Shown: piece by piece, positions 33,778-45,560 of the stretch | Numbering within the stretch: position 1 is the stretch's first letter | How the letters are laid out: every line of letters begins with the position of its first letter | NCBI GenBank assembly: GCA_007922305.1 | Contig: ML677374.1 | Coordinates: forward strand, 12,705,511-12,769,510 | Reading direction: 5' to 3' | DNA from: Dermatemys mawii | Taxonomy: Eukaryota > Chordata > Testudines > Dermatemydidae | DNA: 64,000 bases | The notes under the pieces: generated by a model | What the model was told of the DNA's origin: nothing | Seen by the model: only the letters and a program-made list of their open reading frames with translations | Databases searched by the model: none | Made by a program: the position numbers and the translations under genes

Positions 33778-36115
33778 TAGGTGGCCTCATCACTGTAATA
33801 AGTGCAAATATAGATTAATACTCCATACATGCTTGAACAAGTTAATGTATTTGCTTGCATGGGTAGGATAACAGATTATGATTTCCTTAGCCTATTTTAT
33901 CTGTCCTACCTGCTTCAATTTCCTTTCTTTGCCTCCTTTCCTCCCACTTCCCTGTGTATTTTTTCTTCTCCTTTTGCTGCTTGGATCTATCCCTCTGATG
34001 TTATCACATCTCTTCCCTGCCCCCCATAGCTGCTGAGATCTCTCCCTCACACCCCTCTTAGCTTTCTTTCCCATTTCCCCGCTAAGCTACCTCCGCTGTG
34101 TTGCTCAGAATCACTCAAAAATACTGTAGCAGAAAATGCTGAAATAGTGAACAATGCACAGTGGTTAGCACTTCTGCAGTGACCTCCTGCTTGTGCATCC
34201 TTGGAGGGCTGGACAAATATGAGCCCCAAAGCCATAATAATGAAGGGATTTTAAAAGGCTAATACCAAACCCTGAGTGTTTTCAGTAGACTGACATGTAG
34301 TTCTTCTTTCTTAATAATGACTGTCCTGAAATGTATCGGATCCATGTGCCGCTGTGTTTTCAGCAATTGATAAGAACCGTTCAATGTGTAGCCAGCTGGA
34401 AAGCATGACAGCACATAATTGTTCTATTACTGCAGACTTCAATTGTTTTTCTTTTATTCATTAAATGGTCATTTATTTAAGAAGGTTCCTTTCAGATGCT
34501 TTTTTTTTTTTTTAATCACACAGCTTGGACTCCCTTGGACCAAACTAAGGCTGCATTTCTCTTCTTGCTGTGTGCTTTGAAGACTGCCCATAAAAGCAGA
34601 GAGAAGGAGCTAGAGAGATTAGGGGAAGCCCCCCAGCTCTGCTGCCTCTTTCAGGGCATGGGTTCCCCTATGATAACTAGAAACTCCCTTTACAGTTTTT
34701 TTATACTAATGAGAAGCCCAAGCCGGTTAGTTACTCATATTCGCTGAAGGAGAGACAGATACACATCCATTAGCCCATTAACTTAAGGCAATGCTGTCTA
34801 GTGGACTGAAGTGGACCTATAATGCTTCACTCTATGGCAAAAATGGATATACCATATAAAAAGAAATTGGAAGAGGAAATTCCTCTCACTACGTGCAGTT
34901 TTTCCTTAACCTATTGAATAGGCTAAATTGTGTGAGGTAATTATTTCCTGTGCAACAACTTTGCCAGACTTTCTTTATTTGTTATGAACTTTATTGATTG
35001 ACTGCAGCCATTTCTACAGGGTGATATACAGCACTAGATTTGGCAAGAAGTCCTACAAAGTGAGGTGACAAAACTGAAAAAGAGGGAATTACCATTGCTT
35101 GACTTTGCCAAAGGATGCTCCAGCTATGCAGATTTGTGACTGACTCTTTGTCATGTCAGAATCATCCCAAATCAGGCAAGCCATGAGTACGAACTTTTCA
35201 CTTCCATAAAGTGACCAGGAGCTCTGATCTTTCTAGTGAAGCCAGATGGAGTCTTTCAGTTGACTTCAGTCATATTTGGATCAGATCTCCAGTTTTTTAT
35301 TTATCTCACATCCACTATATATCATTTCCTAAGGTTAGCATTTCCCAGAATTGAGGTTGTAATTACAAGCAGGAATTTATTCTCTGTCCTGATTTGTTTG
35401 CAGAATTGATCAGCTCAAAAGTAAAATACAGCTAGCAGTTTGCATATCCCCAGTAGCTAGAATTCATTTAGACAGCAATTAGTCAATTTACAGTTGTTAA
35501 AGGATTTGGATGGCAGCCAGCTGATTCACGTTCATTATATGTGTGTCCACTTCAGACACTTGTTACACTTCATGGGACTTTTGTGTTTATATGCAAGACA
35601 GATGTCTCTAGGGCAATCAGAAAAGTTATACAATACAAGCCACCACTGCAGAAAACAACTGAAGAGATTTATATTGTATGGAATGACAAGCTCAAGAGTT
35701 TAACTGCACATGGCACTTCTGGAGGTTTGCCAGTTCCTAGTTTAGTATGTTTTGTGTACTTCACTCATAACTGTTTATTGTGACAGGTAAACACTTGTTT
35801 TGAAAGCTTGCAGGCGTACTATTAAAACAGAAGTGTTCCTGACACTGTCAAGCTGTGCTGTCAAATGTTTATCTTTTGAATGATGAATGCTGGCTTTTCT
35901 TTTCATTCCTTTCAGACTCCATGAAACATGGTTTAACATTCTCTCCTTACTCATTTAAGCTCATTTCACCTGGAGGAGACAATTGAATAGCTGATGGGCC
36001 TAAATGCTACAATGTAATTATCAGCCCATGTACCAATAAATGATTTGAGAGGCAGAAAGCAAATGAGGAACATGACTGGGATAAGCTAAAGCAGGAGAGA
36101 AGATATATAGTGTAC
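33778..36115. other. Unassigned sequence
   Basis: A CT-rich patch lies at 33900-34080 and a T run at 34500-34515. No gene recognised; frames at 35494-35783 have no known domain. Confidence 0.3.
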
Positions 36116-36118
36116 TTA

Positions 36119-36274
36119 TGGTACATCTACAGTACAATTAGACACCTCTGGCTCACCCGTACCAGCTACTTGTGTTGCGGGGCTTGGGCAAAGGGGCTGT
36201 TTAACTGTAGTGTAGATGTTCAGGTTCAGCCAGTCCCCGGGCTCTAGGACCCTAATTGCAGTGCAGACATACTC
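36119..36274. mobile_element. Harbinger-like MITE, 156 bp, shorter family member
   Basis: Begins TGGTACATCTACAGTACAATTAG and ends CTAATTGCAGTGCAGACATACTC, the same terminal repeats as 33534-33777 but diverged. TTA flanks both sides (36116-36118 and 36275-36277), an exact PIF/Harbinger-type duplication. The interior is shorter than in the 244-bp copy. Confidence 0.75.
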
Positions 36275-36277
36275 TTA

Positions 36278-37611
36278 GAGGCCAAGTTATGTATAAATGC
36301 AGATTTTAAGTTTAACAAACTATATTGGATTCAGAGTTAATGATGTCTTGATTTGTGATTTGTAGTGGACTCAAAAAAAATGGAAATGAATGTGTCACAC
36401 ACAAACAAACAGTGGAGATTACAGCTGGATAGAAAAGAAGGGGAGAGGGACTGCAAATATTTTTGAATTTTTTTAACTATTTTCAAATTAAAAATTACAA
36501 TGAAACTTCAAAATTTGAAAAAAAAAAATCAACCAGCTGTACTGGGGATGTAAGCAGAAAACACTTACTTAATACTATTCTATGAATGTGTGTAAAAGTA
36601 GTGGGAAAATATACAGAGAATATATGGTCTTTTGGATAAGAATGAAAATTGTCCATTCAGTGCAAGAATGGATATCCCTCAAAATTCTCCATCCTGTGTG
36701 AAGATCCTTCCTGAAGATGATTACACTTCTGCTCACAAACAAAAATTTCTACATCTCTTTATGCAATTTTATGTCACAAAGCAAGGAGTTCAGAGAAGTT
36801 CCCAATGGTACATGAGTGGATTTCAGAAGCTTCACAATGTGCCACTATTATAGATTGAAACATAGGACTTTTTTTTAAAACAAATATACTTTTTGGCTAG
36901 ATAAAATGGTATCAACTTTCCATGAAAATTCAGTTGTGTTAATAAATTCACTTCAGATGCATCCATGCTCTTCTCTGTTTGGCCTACACCAATATTTTAG
37001 TGTAGTGATTCTTAGACTTTGAGAATACAAAACACTCAAAATACAAAAGTACTTTTGTTTGCCATCTTTTTGTTTTTGTAATTGTAATGGATTCTTACCA
37101 AGGGTATATTTAAGTCAATGAAATTGAAAGGCTGCAAATGCAAATCTTCCAAAAGGAAATATTTTCTCACATGACACATAATTGGGTGTGGAACTCATTG
37201 TCAGCTTTAATTGCCATCCTGTGACAATCTATACAAGATTCAGTAAGGAAATGGACATTTTTGTGGATATCAGGAATATCTAGTATCATTATAACAAAAC
37301 TTATTTGTGCAACTCAGTACAACATCAGTTATTTTGTACAACTCTGTTTCTAAAACACTTTAAATAACAGGTCAGGTGAAACTAGGAACTTGAAGTTGGG
37401 GTTCTGTTGCTGACCACAAAGTTCTAATTTAGGAAGCATTTGTAAGACTAGACTGGACTTTAGTGCGCAGCTGTGGAGTAAAAGTGTATCGCGTAATGGA
37501 GTATTTTGACAATTTGCACTTCAGCAGGATCAATTAGCTCAGTGCTGCTACTCTTACAAACACACGTGCTTAACAACTTATCACTGGCTTAGCACCCCAG
37601 TTCTGTTGAAA
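36278..37611. other. Unassigned AT-rich sequence
   Basis: No gene recognised. The frame at 36632-36853 (+) is open but has no domain and no convincing splice context. A-rich runs occur at 36460-36530. Confidence 0.3.
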
Positions 37612-37905
37612 GGGTAGCCTTTTGATTAAGGACCGCAGGAGAAAGGGGCTCCGTTCTGCTCTGCCTCAGATTTCCTGTGTGATCTCAGGCAGATCACTGA
37701 ATTTTTCTGTGCCTCAGTCTCTTATTGGGAAAAATGGGGTATAATAATGCTTCCTTTCTCTCAACCGTGTGTCTATCTTGACTATTTGGACTATAAACTC
37801 ATAAGGGCAAGGACTATGTCTTATGAGGTTTAATCTACAGTGCCTAGCACCACAGGGGTCTGATCTTCATGGGGACACCTAGAGGCTGCTGTCATATAAA
37901 TAAAG
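37612..37905 (+). repeat. MIR/L2-type element, nearly complete with tail
   Basis: Left part TCAGATTTCCTGTGTGATCTCAGGCAGATCACTGAATTTTTC, central 'TGTGCCTCAGTCTCTTATTGGG', right part 'GACTATAAACTCATAAGGGCAAGGAC', 'ACAGTGCCTAGCACCACAGGGG' and a TAAATAAA end. It links the MIR core and tail seen separately elsewhere in the window. Confidence 0.8.
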
Positions 37906-38487
37906 CATTCCTTTCATTTTTGTCAAGCAAAAGATTATGAGTTTCTTCCTCCTTAGAGGAATGTTCTTTCCTTTGTGGAGTTCAAAGAACAGGTTTCCTT
38001 TTGGAGCTTTGTTACTGTGATATTTCATATCACACAGAGACTAATTTAGAACAGTTGAGTAGAACAGAGAAATACTACTTGGTTGTACAAATAGATAGCT
38101 ATAATATACTTTTGACACACGCCAAAACAGAGCATTTATGCAGCGTTGTCACTCACTGAAGACATCACTGCAAATCCATTAGTGAGCATGAACTTTGCAC
38201 CCCTCTGGCATGAACATCTTGTGAGCCCAAAGCCAGCCCAAGCAGCAGCACTTTCTGATCAGGGAGATGGAATAATATATCAGTGCTACAGCCACCAGTT
38301 CCAGCCAAACACTTGTTCCAAGAGCATCACCAAACACACTTCCGAGTAGAGACAGGTGAACCCACTTGATCTAATTTGGAACCCACTCAAATGGCACTTC
38401 TTTGACTTAAAACATGACAAGGTTTGAGTTCCCTGGGGAGGAAAGGCTGTGGTGGAGGGTGGGGGAGGAGCCAGTCTCAATATTGGG

Positions 38488-38665
38488 AAGGGTCATGATA
38501 GATACTCCTTCACTGACAATTTTTAAATCAAGATTGGATGTTTTTCTAAAAGATCTGCCCTGGGACTTATTTTGGGGAACCTCTATGGGCCTGTGTCATA
38601 CAGGATGTCAGTATATGCGACCACCACAATGGTTCCTTTTGGCCTTAGAATCAATGACTCCTACT
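38488..38665 (+). mobile_element. CR1 3' end
   Basis: CACTGACAATTTTTAAATCAAG, ATTGGATGTTTTTCTAAAAGATCTGCCC, TACAGGATGTCAGTATATGCGACC, CACAATGGTTCCTTTTGGCC, TTAGAATCAATGACTC: the CR1 3' end in the plus sense (usual end GGCCTTAGAATCTATGAATC). Confidence 0.8.
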
Positions 38666-39628
38666 ACATTCAATAGTTTAGGTTTCTCTTTTGCTCCAAA
38701 GACTTTGGTCTTAGCTGAACCATTTGTGGGAGGGGAAAAAAGGCCAGATCTTCAGCTAGTGTAAATCAGTGTTTTTCCTTTAGTGGAGCCTTGTTAGGCT
38801 TCTCAGTGCTAAGAGCACAATAACCTAGCCAAAGAGGGAATTTAGTGTTTGCAGGCAGGTGAGCACTAAAATGACTCTGAAGCTCTGCCTTGTAATGTTC
38901 GGGTTCAAACAAAGATTCAGTGTCACGGTTCCTTTTCAGATCACAGCTTTTTGTGTGTAAAAATAGCCTGAAGCCAAAAAGTTGCCCATAGTGTGTGGAA
39001 ATCAATCAGAAGCCTAATGAATCACTCAAGATGAGAAATGTATGAGAATCTGGCCCTAAGTGGAGTGATTTGAGCAAAGGTCTTGATTTTTAGTAGCTAC
39101 GGGCCCGATTCTGGGAAAATGCGCGGTCCCGTCAGCTCCCATGGAAATCAGTGGAAGCTGTGGTTGCTCAGACCAAGTTGTCTGATAGGAAGTTCCCTTT
39201 GATCTTCACACAAGAAACTTGGATTGTCCAACAGAAAAGGAAACAAAGCAGAAAGCCAGAAAGTTTCGCACTTGAAATTACAGTGACCCAACAAGCTATG
39301 CAGCTCACATAGTCCTTCAAACTCTTTGGGTCAGCCAACATTTCTTTTCTCACTTGCTTTTGCAGCATTAGCTCAGGGTATGTACAGGTGAATAAGGTGT
39401 AAGTTCCAACCATAGGGAGACAGATTCACAAGAGAAAGGCCAAGATTTTTAATGCCAGTTGTTAACACAAAATCATTTAGGGCAGATAGCTAGGAAAGAC
39501 CAGCTTCCATCTGGAAGAGGTAAACTCAGTATACTGAATTAAACCCATGGTAACCAAGGACTGCATGGTGGCAACTATACTGCATACTATGTGGCTTTTC
39601 AGAACTTCATGATGATTGCAAGGACAGA
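38666..39628. other. Unassigned sequence
   Basis: Only a short reptilian repeat word (CCCATGGAAATCAGTGGAAGCTGTGG, near 39138) is recognisable. Confidence 0.3.
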
Positions 39629-39712
39629 ATCAGAGACTTTAAGGTCAGAAGGGATCATCTCGTCTGACCTGCATTTTGCACAAACCCAATTCTTCTGTTA
39701 CAAAAGCACTGC
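39629..39712 (-). mobile_element. CR1 3' end fragment
   Basis: AGAATCAGAGACTTTAAGGTCAGAAGGGATCATCTCGTCTGACCTGC-type sequence is the antisense CR1 3' terminus, the complement of the type ending at 29352. Confidence 0.75.
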
Positions 39713-40391
39713 TCCTTATCACTTGAAATAAAGGGGAATCTTCATTTTTCTTCAAGTGTCATTTTCAATATGAAGGTTGTAAACCAGCATCTCCCATTTC
39801 GCAATCATGACAGAGTCCTTAAACTTCCATTCTCCTTTGGATACCAGGCCATCTAGAGATGTTTCCAACATAGCTAGGTCTATTGCTCCCGCTTTGCTAG
39901 TAATCTTGCTTGATAGTATAAGTGCTATCAACAAGCAAGGTTTTATTCTCTTACCTAGGTACTCAAGTAATTGTTCTCTTATTAAATTCATCTGCATTGT
40001 TTATATTTTTGGTTATCCAGCTAATTTTTAACCTTCTTTAACAACAAAACTTGAAGGCTGTGAGTCAGCTCACATCATCGAACACTCACATTCATACAGG
40101 AAGGTTGATCTTATGCAGCACTTCAACAGTCTGATGCGGATGTATAATTTTAACTTTCAACAACACAAATCTTTCAAAGTTTTTGAATGAATTTTTTGCA
40201 AGCTACAGCCTTCTCTTGATTCTTTGTTGCCTCTTCCATCTGATGTTATTAGACTCCCTAATAAGGAAAGCTATTCATTTGTTTCAACACTTGACCACTG
40301 AGATATAAAATTTTCCTACCTTGTGTATTATTGTATTTACTTACACTTTTTGTTGTTCTAACATTAATTGTCATTCCCTATTTTTGCTGGC

Positions 40392-40448
40392 ATTATTCAC
40401 AGTAATAAGTATGTTTTTATTATTATTCACAGTAATAAGTAAGTTTTT
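40392..40448. repeat. 30-bp tandem duplication inside the LINE relic
   Basis: ATTATTCACAGTAATAAGTATG-type unit at 40392-40418 is repeated at 40422-40448 with one change. It falls downstream of the RT catalytic motif. Confidence 0.85.
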
Positions 40449-41289
40449 CCCTTGTTGAAGTGATGCAAACTAGGTCACTGGCGATTCTTATTTTGTTTAA
40501 GTATATGCCACTGACCTTTATGCCCTAGTTGGTGTCTTCTAAACTTTCCCTCGTGGTTCCTTCTGCATATACGTTGAATAATTTCAAAGTTAGGATGCAG
40601 CCTTGGCATAAACCTTTCTGGAGGCTGCAAACCTTATATATTGCATAGTTTATTCATATGGCTGCTTTCTGTCCCCAATGCAAGCTTTTTATTAATTGTA
40701 GATCTTGAAAGTCAATACATTCTTCAAGAATATGTATCATCTTGTTATGTAGTATTTAATCAAATACCTTCTCAAAAATCCACAAAGCTCATATAAATTT
40801 CCATTTGCGATTCTATCGTACGCTCACACAAGATCCTCAGGGCAAAACAAAAAATGCCTTGTGCCTACTCCTGGGTGGAAATCAAAGGGACTTCTGTTAA
40901 TTCTTGTCTTGAGATGTTGATCTATGTGTGTGCTGATGATTTTCAACAAAAGTTTGTGTTGGTCGCTTATTAGGCTTATAGGTTAATGTTATTCACATTC
41001 TCTAGCATTAGTAATCTTTGACAGAGGAATGAAGATTGACCTTTTGAGGTCCTCTGGAAGTTCTTCTCGCATATATAACTTGATTGAAAAATTTTAGCAG
41101 TTAAATTTTTGAATCTTCATTTAGGGTTTGTAGCATTTCAACCACAATACCATCCTCCTCAGCTGCTTTTCCTCACTTTATACTTTTTAGCTGTTCTTTT
41201 TTGTTTCCACTTGGTAATATACAGTGCTTTTTCTTTTCCTCTTTTAATGCTTATATCTTCCAGTTTTTTAGGATAATTCAAAAGTTCCT

Positions 41290-41792
41290 TCATGTATTCC
41301 ATCCATGTTTCCGGGATACTATTGATTTCATAGAATATACACTGCAGTCCTTAGTTTTAATACAGCTAATTCTTTTACTTGACTTCTTTATTTGTCTCAT
41401 GATTTGTTTTATAATGTGATGAATCTCTTTGTAGTTTTGTCTTATTTCAAATTCTTTTATTTTCTTGCATATTTGTTGTAGCCCTTTTTTTCTTTTGCCT
41501 CTTTGCATATATTTTGAATTTGTGTAACTTTTGATACTCCTCACTTCATCTAGCTTTGCACTCTGTTCTTGTATTTACTGTTTACAATTTCATCAGTCAT
41601 CCATGGTTGTTTAGAATTGCATCCTTTCTCTCCCAGTACTAATGTAGTAGCTGTAGGCACTCCTTTCTTACACTTTTTCCAATTTTCCTCTATGGTGCCT
41701 TCATCGTGGTATTCGTAGGAGACATCAAGAATTTGGTTGACTTTTGAAATATATTCCATCCATTTTTGTTGTTCAAGTCTGTCCACATCCAT
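41290..41792 (-). pseudogene. LINE ORF2 linker region between endonuclease and RT
   Basis: Two adjoining frames (41550-41792 and 41290-41544) are separated by a stop. The first has 'WMEYISKVNQILDV' and 'KQPWMTDEIVNSKYKNR'. The second is strongly basic ('RGKRKKGLQQICKKIKEF', 'KQIMRQIKKSSKR') and helical, as in this region of endonuclease-RT polyproteins. The frames stay readable for 80 residues each, which is long for the surrounding decay. Confidence 0.6.
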
Positions 41793-41890
41793 CCATAGTC
41801 TAGTGTGTCTTCTATGGAGTTTAAGCCATTTTTGTAAGTTTTAGCCTCAGCTTCATGGCCAGCACATTATGATCACCGTTGTACTCTGCC

Positions 41891-43074
41891 GATGGGAATT
41901 TTCTACCATTTAAAACTGCATTATAAAATCTTTTTATTGTTAAGATTTCATTATACAACTTCCCATGTCCAACAATGATTTACTAGAGGATAAAGTTTCA
42001 CAGGGAGGCCCCCAACTCTATTCTGTGAACGAAAGCCATTGACCCTTTGGGGTTAATTTGCCATTCCAGAATCCCTTCTGGCAAGGCAATCATGTGCCAT
42101 GGAGTTAGAACTGGCTGCAGGCTTATTTAAGGGCAGCCCACATTCACCACATCCATTACCCTCTAGAGGGGTTTTCTATATTATGCTGTATGGACAGCAG
42201 TGCCACCTGCTGCTCTAACACTTTCTAGTAGTATTGCTATCAGATTGTCTGTGTCTGCTTATTCACCAGGCTGCCTATTTTGGAGCTAACCTTTATATCT
42301 GAAGGTTGTTCCACCACTCGCAACTCATGGACGCTGCTCCCTCTGAGAAGATTACGCAGACCCAAGGAACCTCCATCACAGACTAGGAGGATAAGGCCTA
42401 TGACACACAGGTGGGACATTCTGATTCCATCCAATAGGAAATAATGACACAAAGACATACATATGCACTCATTCCCCCATTATTCATGAGCCCAGCTGAA
42501 TTGCATATTATTCTATCAGACTGCAATTACTTTTAATACCTTCCATGTTTAAAACAACTACAACAAAATCAAGGCTATATCGCAATGTGAGCTCTAGCTG
42601 TGGAGGTGAAGCAGCAAGACTGCTCTTAGCCTCTGCATATTGGTCAGCAAACTTACCAAGCCCAATAGGTTAATGGATGTTGCTGACCTTGGTCAATGCT
42701 TGGCAAGGGAAAAATGATTTAGATGTTCAATAAACTCTTGGGTGCAGCCTTCAACCACTTAAATTTGTATATATATATAAATTCTAGAAATGTAAGTCTA
42801 TTTTCAAAATCCTCCCAGGCTGGCTTAATATATCATCCAACTTCAAACCGCACTCACGATATATTATACATAGCGACTGCACGACATCATCAGAGTTCCG
42901 ACACTGCCATGTTCTGGAGTATGCTATAATACAATATAACGAATTACAATAGTGGACATTGACAAATACACTTTGGCAGAAGTTTAAATTAATTTTTTAG
43001 TGGCTTGCAGTTGGCTTAGAATGTATTTTTAATAAATAAACCTGTGGCGGAAACGGGAAATCCAAAGCCCTTGA
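41891..43074. other. Unassigned sequence apart from one candidate exon
   Basis: No repeat recognised. A short AT run (TATATATATAA near 42768) lies about 310 bases upstream, in the minus sense, of the frame at 42240-42458. Confidence 0.3.
42240..42458 (-). CDS. Unrecognised small frame with signal-peptide-like start
   Basis: A 72-codon minus-strand frame. The internal methionine (near 42416) has A at -3 and begins 'MSHLCVIGLILLVCDGGSLG', a hydrophobic core with a small-residue cleavage-like end. It is followed by basic 'LRNLLRG' and then 'HELRVVEQPSDIK'. Just after this lysine the DNA reads AAG|GTTAGC (about 42295-42287), a possible splice donor. I do not recognise the protein. A chance frame of this size is common, so this is a weak candidate for a first coding exon of a secreted peptide, or nothing. 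Confidence 0.15.
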   Translation of the reverse strand: MSLCHYFLLDGIRMSHLCVIGLILLVCDGGSLGLRNLLRGSSVHELRVVEQPSDIKVSSKIGSLVNKQTQTI

Positions 43075-43185
43075 GAAATGGCACAATGAACAGAGCACAC
43101 GACTGGAAGCTGGGAAATTTGCAGTTGTAATCCCAGCTCTGAGACTGATTTGCTGTGTGGATTTGGACAAGTCAGATGAGGCCAA
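43075..43185 (+). repeat. MIR-type SINE remnant
   Basis: ATGGCACAATGAACAGAGCACACGACTGG, 'GTAATCCCAGCTCTGAGAC', 'TGCTGTGTGGATTTGGACAAGTC' is the left and central MIR in the plus sense. Confidence 0.75.
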
Positions 43186-44479
43186 ATCCTACCCTCACTT
43201 CTTACACCTATGGAATCCTATTATAGCCATTGGGGTTACATGGGCCTGAGTAAGCTTAGTATTTGGGCCAACATTTTCAAATGTGGGTGCCTAAAGTCCT
43301 CAACTAACTCCATAGTTAGAGTCCTAAGTACCTGCATTAATTTTCAGAAGTGCTGAGCACCCAGGCAGTTCCTAATTACTGCAAAAGGTGAGCAAATGGC
43401 TGCCTTTGCTCAGACTGATTGTATGAGCATTTTGGATTTATTCGAATAGGGAAAGTATAAGCTGCCCAAAGGCAATTTTCCATTTTAAAAAAAGGAAGGG
43501 AACAGTTGGTAAAGCCAAGTAAACAACCTTTGATGAGGAGTGAAAGTGCCTTTGACAAAGCCAAATGTATTAAAAATCTCTTCGCCCAGAAGACGTCTTT
43601 TATCATTTCATGGGGAATCAATTAACCACGGTGCCTAATGCAGGTAGACTTTAGATTAGTGCCATTCCACTTCACTATAGATAATTAACCTTACTATCCA
43701 TATTAGCAGCAAAATAAGCCAGTTATTAGTTTTTGTAATGACTAGAACTCAATATTTTGGATAGTTAAACACCCAATAGTTTAAATTAAAATAGACATCT
43801 GATAGAAATCCCTAAAGTGCTCTTCAGATCATTAATACTATAAATTCCACAGTAGATTGAACTGACAATGTTCCTTTTCCTTTCTGGAGTACTCTAAAGG
43901 CATGAGATACTCCCTTGAATCAGCATTCAGTTTGATCTCTGTAATAATCTCTTCTTGATACCTAAAGCCTCAAGGCCAACAGCATAGCTAAACTGATATT
44001 CTCCTCTTAGCAAAAAAGAATGAATCTACTGGAGAGGAAAAAAAAATATACCTACCTTATTCATCCAAAACCAGAAAGTCACATATGCTATAGAAACAAA
44101 CCCACTTTCTCTTGCTGGTGTCCCCCACAAATTTTTTGGTTGTGCCCACCCAGCCCAGACAAATGGCGTGGCCTTCTGAGTTGAGTCACGGCGTGGAGAC
44201 AGAACTCTCTCTCTCAGCCCTGACGCCTGGCCCAACCAAGCCCCACCATCCCACTGCATAGGGCTGGCCTGAGCTGCCTGACATCATCACTCAACCTCCA
44301 CAATTTCAGAAGCTCTGTGGGGCCGTCATGTGCCCCCACAGAACCTTTAAATTGTCATCCCCTCCCCTTCCCCACACACACTACCTACTGCTCCGTGTTA
44401 CCTCTGCCATGTTATATCAATTTTAGCAATCAGGGAGGTACTGGAGATGCAGTTTCCAGTGATTGACTATCCTTTATCA
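43186..44479. other. Unassigned; short reptilian repeat words at its start
   Basis: 43255-43375 carries 'ACATTTTCAAATGTGGGTGCC' and 'TTTTCAGAAGTGCTGAGCACCC', a recurring turtle motif pair. The rest is unassigned, with no gene. Confidence 0.35.
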
Positions 44480-45008
44480 TTAGAAAGTTTTCCTAATATC
44501 TAACCTTAAACTCCCTTGCTGCAAACTGAAGCCAATTACTTCTTGTCCTACCCTTGGTGGACATGGAGAACAATTGATCATGATCCTCATTAAACTTGTC
44601 CAGTTCTTTCCACCTATCCACAAAGATCACATTTTCTAAATCTGCAGCACCCCCATCACCCTCCCACTTTGAAGGTGAACTACTGATAACTATTCTATGA
44701 ATACGGTCTTTCAACCAGTTGTGCACCCACTTTATAATTATTTCATCTAGACAATATTCCCCTAGTTTTCTTATGAACATGTCACGTGGGAAATGTCAAA
44801 AGCCTTGCTGGAATCCAGGTATGTCACATCTAGTGCTTCCCTCCCCCCACTCCCAATCTACAAGGCTGGTTACCCTGTCAAAGAAGGAAATTAGATTAGT
44901 TTGGCCTGACTTATTCTTGACAAATCCATGTTGGCTTTCACTTATCACATTATTAGCTTCCAGGTTGAACAAATTGATTGTTGTATTCATGGAACTCCTT
45001 TGCAATCC
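44480..45008 (-). mobile_element. CR1 LINE relic with RT fragments and internal deletion
   Basis: The left part (44485-44560) is the antisense CR1 3' region (TTTTCCTAATATCTAACC, TTGCTGC, TTACTTCTTGTCCTA). At 44493-44780 the minus frame has 'DEIIIKWVHNWLKDRIHRIV' (usual WI+NWL). At 44796-45005 it has 'SQHGFVKNKSGQTNLISFFD' then 'DIPGFQQGF', the RT motifs QHGF-KG-SC-TNL and D-FSKAF. The RT palm segment expected between 44660 and 44640 (GVPQGS to FADD) is deleted. The copy is dead and older than the one at 10081. Confidence 0.85.
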
Positions 45009-45094
45009 AGAGCCAACAGATTACGAAACAGAGTAACTAGCATACAAAATAGTAAATGTTATGACACATGTTAAGTCAGACTTCACACTGGATG

Positions 45095-45215
45095 TCGTTA
45101 GAGATGCAGCATAAGAGTCCTGGATTCCATTCTGCCCTGACTCACTGTGTGCCTGCGGACAACTTACTGGGAGCCATATTGTGAGGCGCCTTTGTAAGGG
45201 AAGATATAAAAAGCC
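45095..45215 (+). repeat. MIR-type remnant
   Basis: GATGCAGCATAAGAGTCCTGGATTCC, TGCCCTGACTCACTGTGTGCC, GCGGACAACTTACTGGG, in MIR order. Confidence 0.55.
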
Positions 45216-45429
45216 TTCCCTGCCCAAAACAGCATCCCTGTATTTGTCGGGTGGGGAGAGAATGGGACTACGACCTCCACTGGCTAACAGAAAGTGCTGT
45301 GAACACTGGGGGGAGCAGGCTTATAACGCAGTCCACATACACACACACACACGCGTGCATTCGAGAGAGAGATGGACCTGCAGTTCTCAATTCTTACTAG
45401 GTTAGAATGCCATTGATTTCACTTGTGAA

Positions 45430-45560
45430 GGAGCATGGCTTCTTGGTTGGAGCACAGGACTGACAATGTGGAGAGATCAGGTTGCAGTTCCCAGATGAGT
45501 CAGCAACTTGTGTGTGAGCCGGGAGCAGAGTTTTCTCTGTGTGCCTTTTATCTCCTGCGA
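45430..45560 (+). repeat. MIR-type remnant
   Basis: GGAGCATGGCTTCTTGGTTGGAGCACAGGACTG, GGTTGCAGTTCCCAGATGAGTCAGC, ACTTGTGTGTGAGCC: the MIR left domain. Confidence 0.55.

Larger units (their letters stand above)
40040..41890 (-). mobile_element. Degenerate endonuclease/RT LINE, probably RTE-related
   Basis: The pieces follow in order on the minus strand. Near 41885-41864 'EYNGDHNVLAMKLRLKL' fits the last catalytic motif (SDH) of an APE-type endonuclease. At 41792-41550 a linker carries 'GCNSKQPWMTDEI', typical of the segment between endonuclease and RT. A basic helical stretch follows (41544-41290). At 40982-40824 comes 'PISLISDQHKLLLKIISTHI' and 'FHPGVGTRH', the first RT motifs, and near 40640-40560 'GCILTLKLFNVYAE', the QGxxLSPxLFNxY motif. 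'RIASDLV' near 40470 stands where FADD/YADD is expected, so the catalytic box is lost. Motif style resembles RTE/BovB-type proteins rather than CR1. No ends or target duplication found. Confidence 0.7.

Noticed and set aside
36632..36853. 73-codon plus frame with a protein-like residue mix
   Set aside because: No recognised domain, no clear start or splice context. Not enough to call an exon.
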